A stretch of DNA of 64,000 nucleotides from Pocillopora verrucosa. Taxonomy: Eukaryota > Cnidaria > Anthozoa > Scleractinia > Pocilloporidae. The DNA lies in assembly GCF_036669915.1 (NCBI RefSeq), contig NC_089312.1:2433301-2497300 (forward strand). Direction: 5' to 3'. Positions 60,555 to 64,000 of this stretch are shown here, one piece after another. Position numbers and translations under genes: made by a program. The notes beneath the pieces were generated by a model. The model did not search any database and was not told the origin of the DNA. It saw nothing but the letters and a program-made list of their open reading frames with translations. Within the stretch, counting starts at the first letter, position 1; each line of letters opens with the position of its first letter.

Positions 60555-62107
60555 GTAATATGCCTCAGCAGCTATTCATGATTCGCTATCTCATGACCTA
60601 ATAACCCCACCCCCACATAGAGACGTAGACGCGCCTTTGTTATTAATTTGTTATTAATTGACTCCAAGAATCCAAACTTTCCCCGAAGACGATCGTCGTC
60701 GGCAGAGTTACCGTGCATCCTTTGGATTCTAATTCGGTTAGTAGTGTTAGATAAAATATAAGCGAAATGATTTCGAGTTCGTTAGCAGTCGATGTAATAT
60801 GAGCGGCCTGACACGCTCAGAGGGACAATTTATGCTATTTGGAGGCGATGGCCTGCAGAAAGGATTTTGCTTTGGGTCGACGACGAATCTTTATTTCTTT
60901 CCCTATGAGGTGTCTCGTAGATCAAGTCATTCTAATAGGGGTTCTGGAAGGTTTCACAAAGGGGATTTCACAATTTATATCAGTGTGTACGCTCAAGCTA
61001 AAGTGCAATTCGCAATATGCTACTGAATAGCGCAGTTTGAAAGGCACTATATAAAACATTGAAACACATTATGATTTGAAAAGCACACGGTCGTTCAGCT
61101 CTTGTACGCCGCTTATTATATATGTTTTGATGAGTGTAAGTCTATCTTCTAGCTGGAGAACATGATCATAGCATCTTTAATTCAACCGGGGAAGGATGTC
61201 ACGACACCGTGAGTTTCAAAAGTAGCTACACGAGGCCTTTTCCGCTCCTACAATCAGCTACAGTCTTTTACCATTCGGCTTCATTTGATTAATCTAAACT
61301 TGTGCTCTGCGTGTGCTGTTATCAGAGTTCAGTTTTACAAATTGTTATTGCGGGTGCAGCATGGAATTTCATTTCTTCGAGCTAATTTCGCCATGCGAAG
61401 ATCCTTTCATGGTTTAGAATCTCAGGTGGCTTCGACATTCTGTGGAGTTTGAAAACTAATTCAATACACTACAAAGTATTCGGCGTATGCGCTTGCTATT
61501 AAATTATCCTAGTTATGAATTGAGACACGCTTTGTGATCTCTTGTGGTGACAACATATTCACTGTTCGGTTGCAGAAATTGGCCTAAGTTAAATAGTCAA
61601 TTAGAGCAATGGAGTCGTAAAACTCAACATGATGTTTCATTAGCGATTTTTCAAGTCGTTTAGCAAATGACTATTGTGAAAAGTCTTGCCTCTCTAACGA
61701 GTCGGCAAACTTCAATGCCTTTAAAAAGCCAACAGAGCTGGTAGTTCAAGCGAATCCGCGTATGCCAAAAATTGCTGCCATTCCTCATAAAAATCTGTCA
61801 ATTTGGAAACGGTCAGCACGCCCTACTTCCACTGCTTCCGCAAATACAAAATTAATGATTATCTATTTCATAATCTTATAAGTTTTCCTTCCTGTTCTCA
61901 AGATGATTTCAATCTTGAAAATGTGAAGTTACCCCACTGCTTATTCAAATTTGTTTATTCATGCGTGAGTAAACGATGAATTGTGATAGAATTCAGAGGT
62001 ATGCAGGCCTGCTGAAAAACGTACAGGCCTCCCAAGTTTACGTGAACGATGTGAACTTGAGAGGCCTTTAAAACTGAGCCGCTGCTCACAGTAAAACTAT
62101 AGTTATA

Positions 62108-62661
62108 CAGCAAAGCCTCGCTAACTCGACCGCGGTTATCACGAATCCCCCACTAACTCAAAGAGGATCCGATTTTCTCAGGCATTTACCCTATTTTCCA
62201 GTCATTTATTATCAGTTAGCTCGGACTCGGTTTAAACGAATCCCACATTAATTGAACAAATTTTACTATTCCTAACCTCATGTTTGCCCTGATAACTCGA
62301 ACTTTAACTAAAAACGTCAGTTGATAAACGTCTAAGTATCAGAACATAGCTGATTGACGCGTTCCAATCTTTATTCACGATTGATACGAACGCGATAATA
62401 TTAATGAAAACGTAATTTAGCTTAACTACCCAAACTAAACATTTGGCATCTAAAGCTCTTTTAAAACAAACTAAATTAACTGATATTACTCTCCTTTGTA
62501 CGAGAATGGTAAAAACATGATTCCCTTTCAATCATTGAAAGGATAACTGATATTCAACACAATTAACCCTAGTCCTAACCCCCCACCCCTCCACCCCCCC
62601 CCCCCCCAACTCGAACCATTTTTCGTCTCCTTTGAGAGTTGGAGTTAGCGGGCTTCAACTG
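62108..62661. mobile_element. pogo-type MITE, unit 4 copy
   Basis: CAGCAAAGCCTCGCTAACTC and GAGTTAGCGGGCTTCAACTG ends with TA outside, 554 bp. Nearly the same as the unit 2 copy through its full length. Confidence 0.75.
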
Positions 62662-62746
62662 TATTCTTTTACCCAGTGCAAATGTGTGTACAGATACTTA
62701 ATCTTAAAATGGCCTAATTATATTTCCCAGGTTCTAGGTTTGAACG

Positions 62747-64000
62747 ATGCTAGCTATTACTTCTATGCTTTTACTTGTGGTTAAATTGGGATGGGCTGCC
62801 CAGTGTCACAAGTTGTTTGGACCCGCTGGGGGTGTTGATTGCATTCAAATGCACAGCTACAATGACGAATACCAGTGGATGACGTGCTTGACGGATGCAT
62901 ACATCCAGCAAAAGGGCAACCAAAAAGACCACTGTGAAGACCGAACTGCAACTTACTGCTGGTATCCGTGTATGCTGGAAGTGCATGGCAAGAGGTATGG
63001 ACCAGTGGCGAGTGATTGTTCCTGTACTTCCGGCAATCCAAGCACTCTCACGCCTACCACATTACTGCCTTCTAAGTGCTATATTCCACCAGGGGATTCC
63101 TGTTATTGGTATCGCAACTGCTTGGAGAGAAAGTATCCCTGTGAATTCACAAGTAATGGATATGCAATCAAATACGCTGAACATTTTTGCAAGCTTGATG
63201 ACAAAAACTTTGCAAAATTCAGTTTAATCGCGCGAAACTGGGTTATTGGAGTTCATAAATGCCTCCAAGTCTCACTGATGCCACTACTGCGGCCATGGAT
63301 CCATTCAACCTGTGGGGAGATACAAGAAAGGGCGTTTGCCTCTCAAACACCATGTTACCTGAATCCAGGAAATGGTGTACTGTCTGCCTGTGATCTTGAC
63401 TGTTCCAATTACCTCCAGATCTTTTGGTCCATCAAGGGCTCCTTTGTCAAAGTCGACACAGTCTTGGAATCTCTCAAGGGAATGTGGAATATAGGAGAGA
63501 AGTGTACATGGTATTCTAACATCAGGAAATGCTACAGATCTATAGAGCTGGAAGATAGCCCAGTCAAAGTGATCAAGCTGACGATTGAAAAGTTTTTTCT
63601 GCGATCAAGGCGCTCAACTGACAATTTTCCTGAATCTAATGCTCAAAGTCGATTCGCGGACGGAGTTGGCTCAGCCATCGCGAGTGCCTTGAAGTGGAAC
63701 TCAGATGTAATGGACTGGCTTGCCTATACTTGGAGAGTTCAAGATCCAGAAAACCTGGAAATTGTCGTCTTATTAGCTGATAAGAAAGCCCTGGGTATCG
63801 CCTTTACATCCGCTCCATCTGTCAACTTCAAGCAAACCATCGAAGAGTTTACCTCTGCTGTAAAACAGGGAGTGCTACCTTTGAAAGTGGATGGACACAA
63901 TGTCTGGGTGAAGAGCTTGGCCTCGTGTTCTAATAAAGCCTGCACCAGCACCCAGACACTGGCAGTGTCTGACAAGCCTCCAAACTGGAATGGTACTGCT
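62747..64000 (+). CDS. Stanniocalcin-like Cys-rich protein, copy 4 (3' end outside window)
   Basis: From ATG 62747 the frame stays open for 418 codons to the last base, so this copy is intact as far as visible. It aligns with copies 1 and 2 throughout but is clearly more diverged. It starts MLAITSMLLLVVKLGW, lacks about four residues in the CSC...TLTPTTLLP linker, has two extra residues in CYRSIELEDSPVKV, and has many single changes such as CYWYRNC for CDWYRNC. The furin-type RSRR followed by S is present, and so is LEIVVLLADKKALGI. The hydrophobic tail would lie about 25 codons beyond the window edge. Long ungapped conservation with scattered substitutions suggests it has been under constraint. 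Confidence 0.82.
   Translation, partial: MLAITSMLLLVVKLGWAAQCHKLFGPAGGVDCIQMHSYNDEYQWMTCLTDAYIQQKGNQKDHCEDRTATYCWYPCMLEVHGKRYGPVASDCSCTSGNPSTLTPTTLLPSKCYIPPGDSCYWYRNCLERKYPCEFTSNGYAIKYAEHFCKLDDKNFAKFSLIARNWVIGVHKCLQVSLMPLLRPWIHSTCGEIQERAFASQTPCYLNPGNGVLSACDLDCSNYLQIFWSIKGSFVKVDTVLESLKGMWNIGEKCTWYSNIRKCYRSIELEDSPVKVIKLTIEKFFLRSRRSTDNFPESNAQSRFADGVGSAIASALKWNSDVMDWLAYTWRVQDPENLEIVVLLADKKALGIAFTSAPSVNFKQTIEEFTSAVKQGVLPLKVDGHNVWVKSLASCSNKACTSTQTLAVSDKPPNWNGTA

Larger units (their letters stand above)
59956..64000 (+). repeat. Tandem array unit 4 (partial, runs off window)
   Basis: Begins after the hairpin at GGCCCTAATA...ACGAGGGCCT, corresponding to unit 1 position about 47564. Its left part is therefore deleted. 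Promoter, first exon, intron, MITE and coding exon follow in the usual order. Confidence 0.8.

Overview
The window looks like nuclear DNA of a cnidarian, most likely a stony coral or close relative. It is AT-rich, with short exons and GT-AG introns, many MITEs and tRNA-derived SINEs, and a Penelope-like retroelement remnant. The protein set is metazoan. I made no database search, so the organism call is inference from repeat types and protein resemblance.

Layout. Bases 1-12,600: a gene-poor stretch holding one two-exon NK-class homeobox gene (minus strand, 5636-6384), and a decayed Penelope-like element (about 11,950-12,640) with two hammerhead ribozyme motifs in its tail. Bases 13,089-19,701: an 11-exon SMYD5 gene (minus) with one GC-AG intron and many small transposons in its introns. 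Head to head with it is a three-exon plus-strand gene (about 20,081-21,932) that I cannot firmly name; it has repeated PETP motifs and a faint resemblance to RHNO1. Convergent to that is a four-exon WBP1/WBP1L-type membrane protein gene (minus, 23,123-24,857). A minisatellite (26,385-26,880) precedes a complete 15-exon eRF1 gene (minus, 28,133-36,525). I assembled these exons by hand, and reading phase agrees at every junction of SMYD5, WBP1L-like and eRF1.

Bases 40,188-64,000: a tandem array of four units carrying paralogues of a cysteine-rich secreted protein. Each has a signal peptide, a stanniocalcin-like cysteine/helix core, a basic (furin-type) cleavage motif in copies 2 and 4, a second domain, and a hydrophobic GPI-anchor-type tail. 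Copy 1 (42,972-44,309) and copy 2 (50,165-51,553) are intact. Copy 3 (57,342-58,609) is a young pseudogene with one nonsense codon and a 70-bp frameshift deletion. Copy 4 (from 62,747) is open to the window edge and is the most diverged. Every unit has the same inferred architecture: a G-rich plus TATA-like promoter, a short non-coding first exon ending CTGCAG|GTAATA, a 2.0-3.3 kb 5' UTR intron containing a pogo-type MITE, and a single coding exon.

Relationships among the units change along their length. The promoter groups units 3 and 4. The MITE groups 1 with 3 and 2 with 4. The coding exon groups 1, 2 and 3 against 4. This mosaic, with a visible switch at about 50,080, points to gene conversion or unequal exchange. 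The array is the most interesting part of the window.
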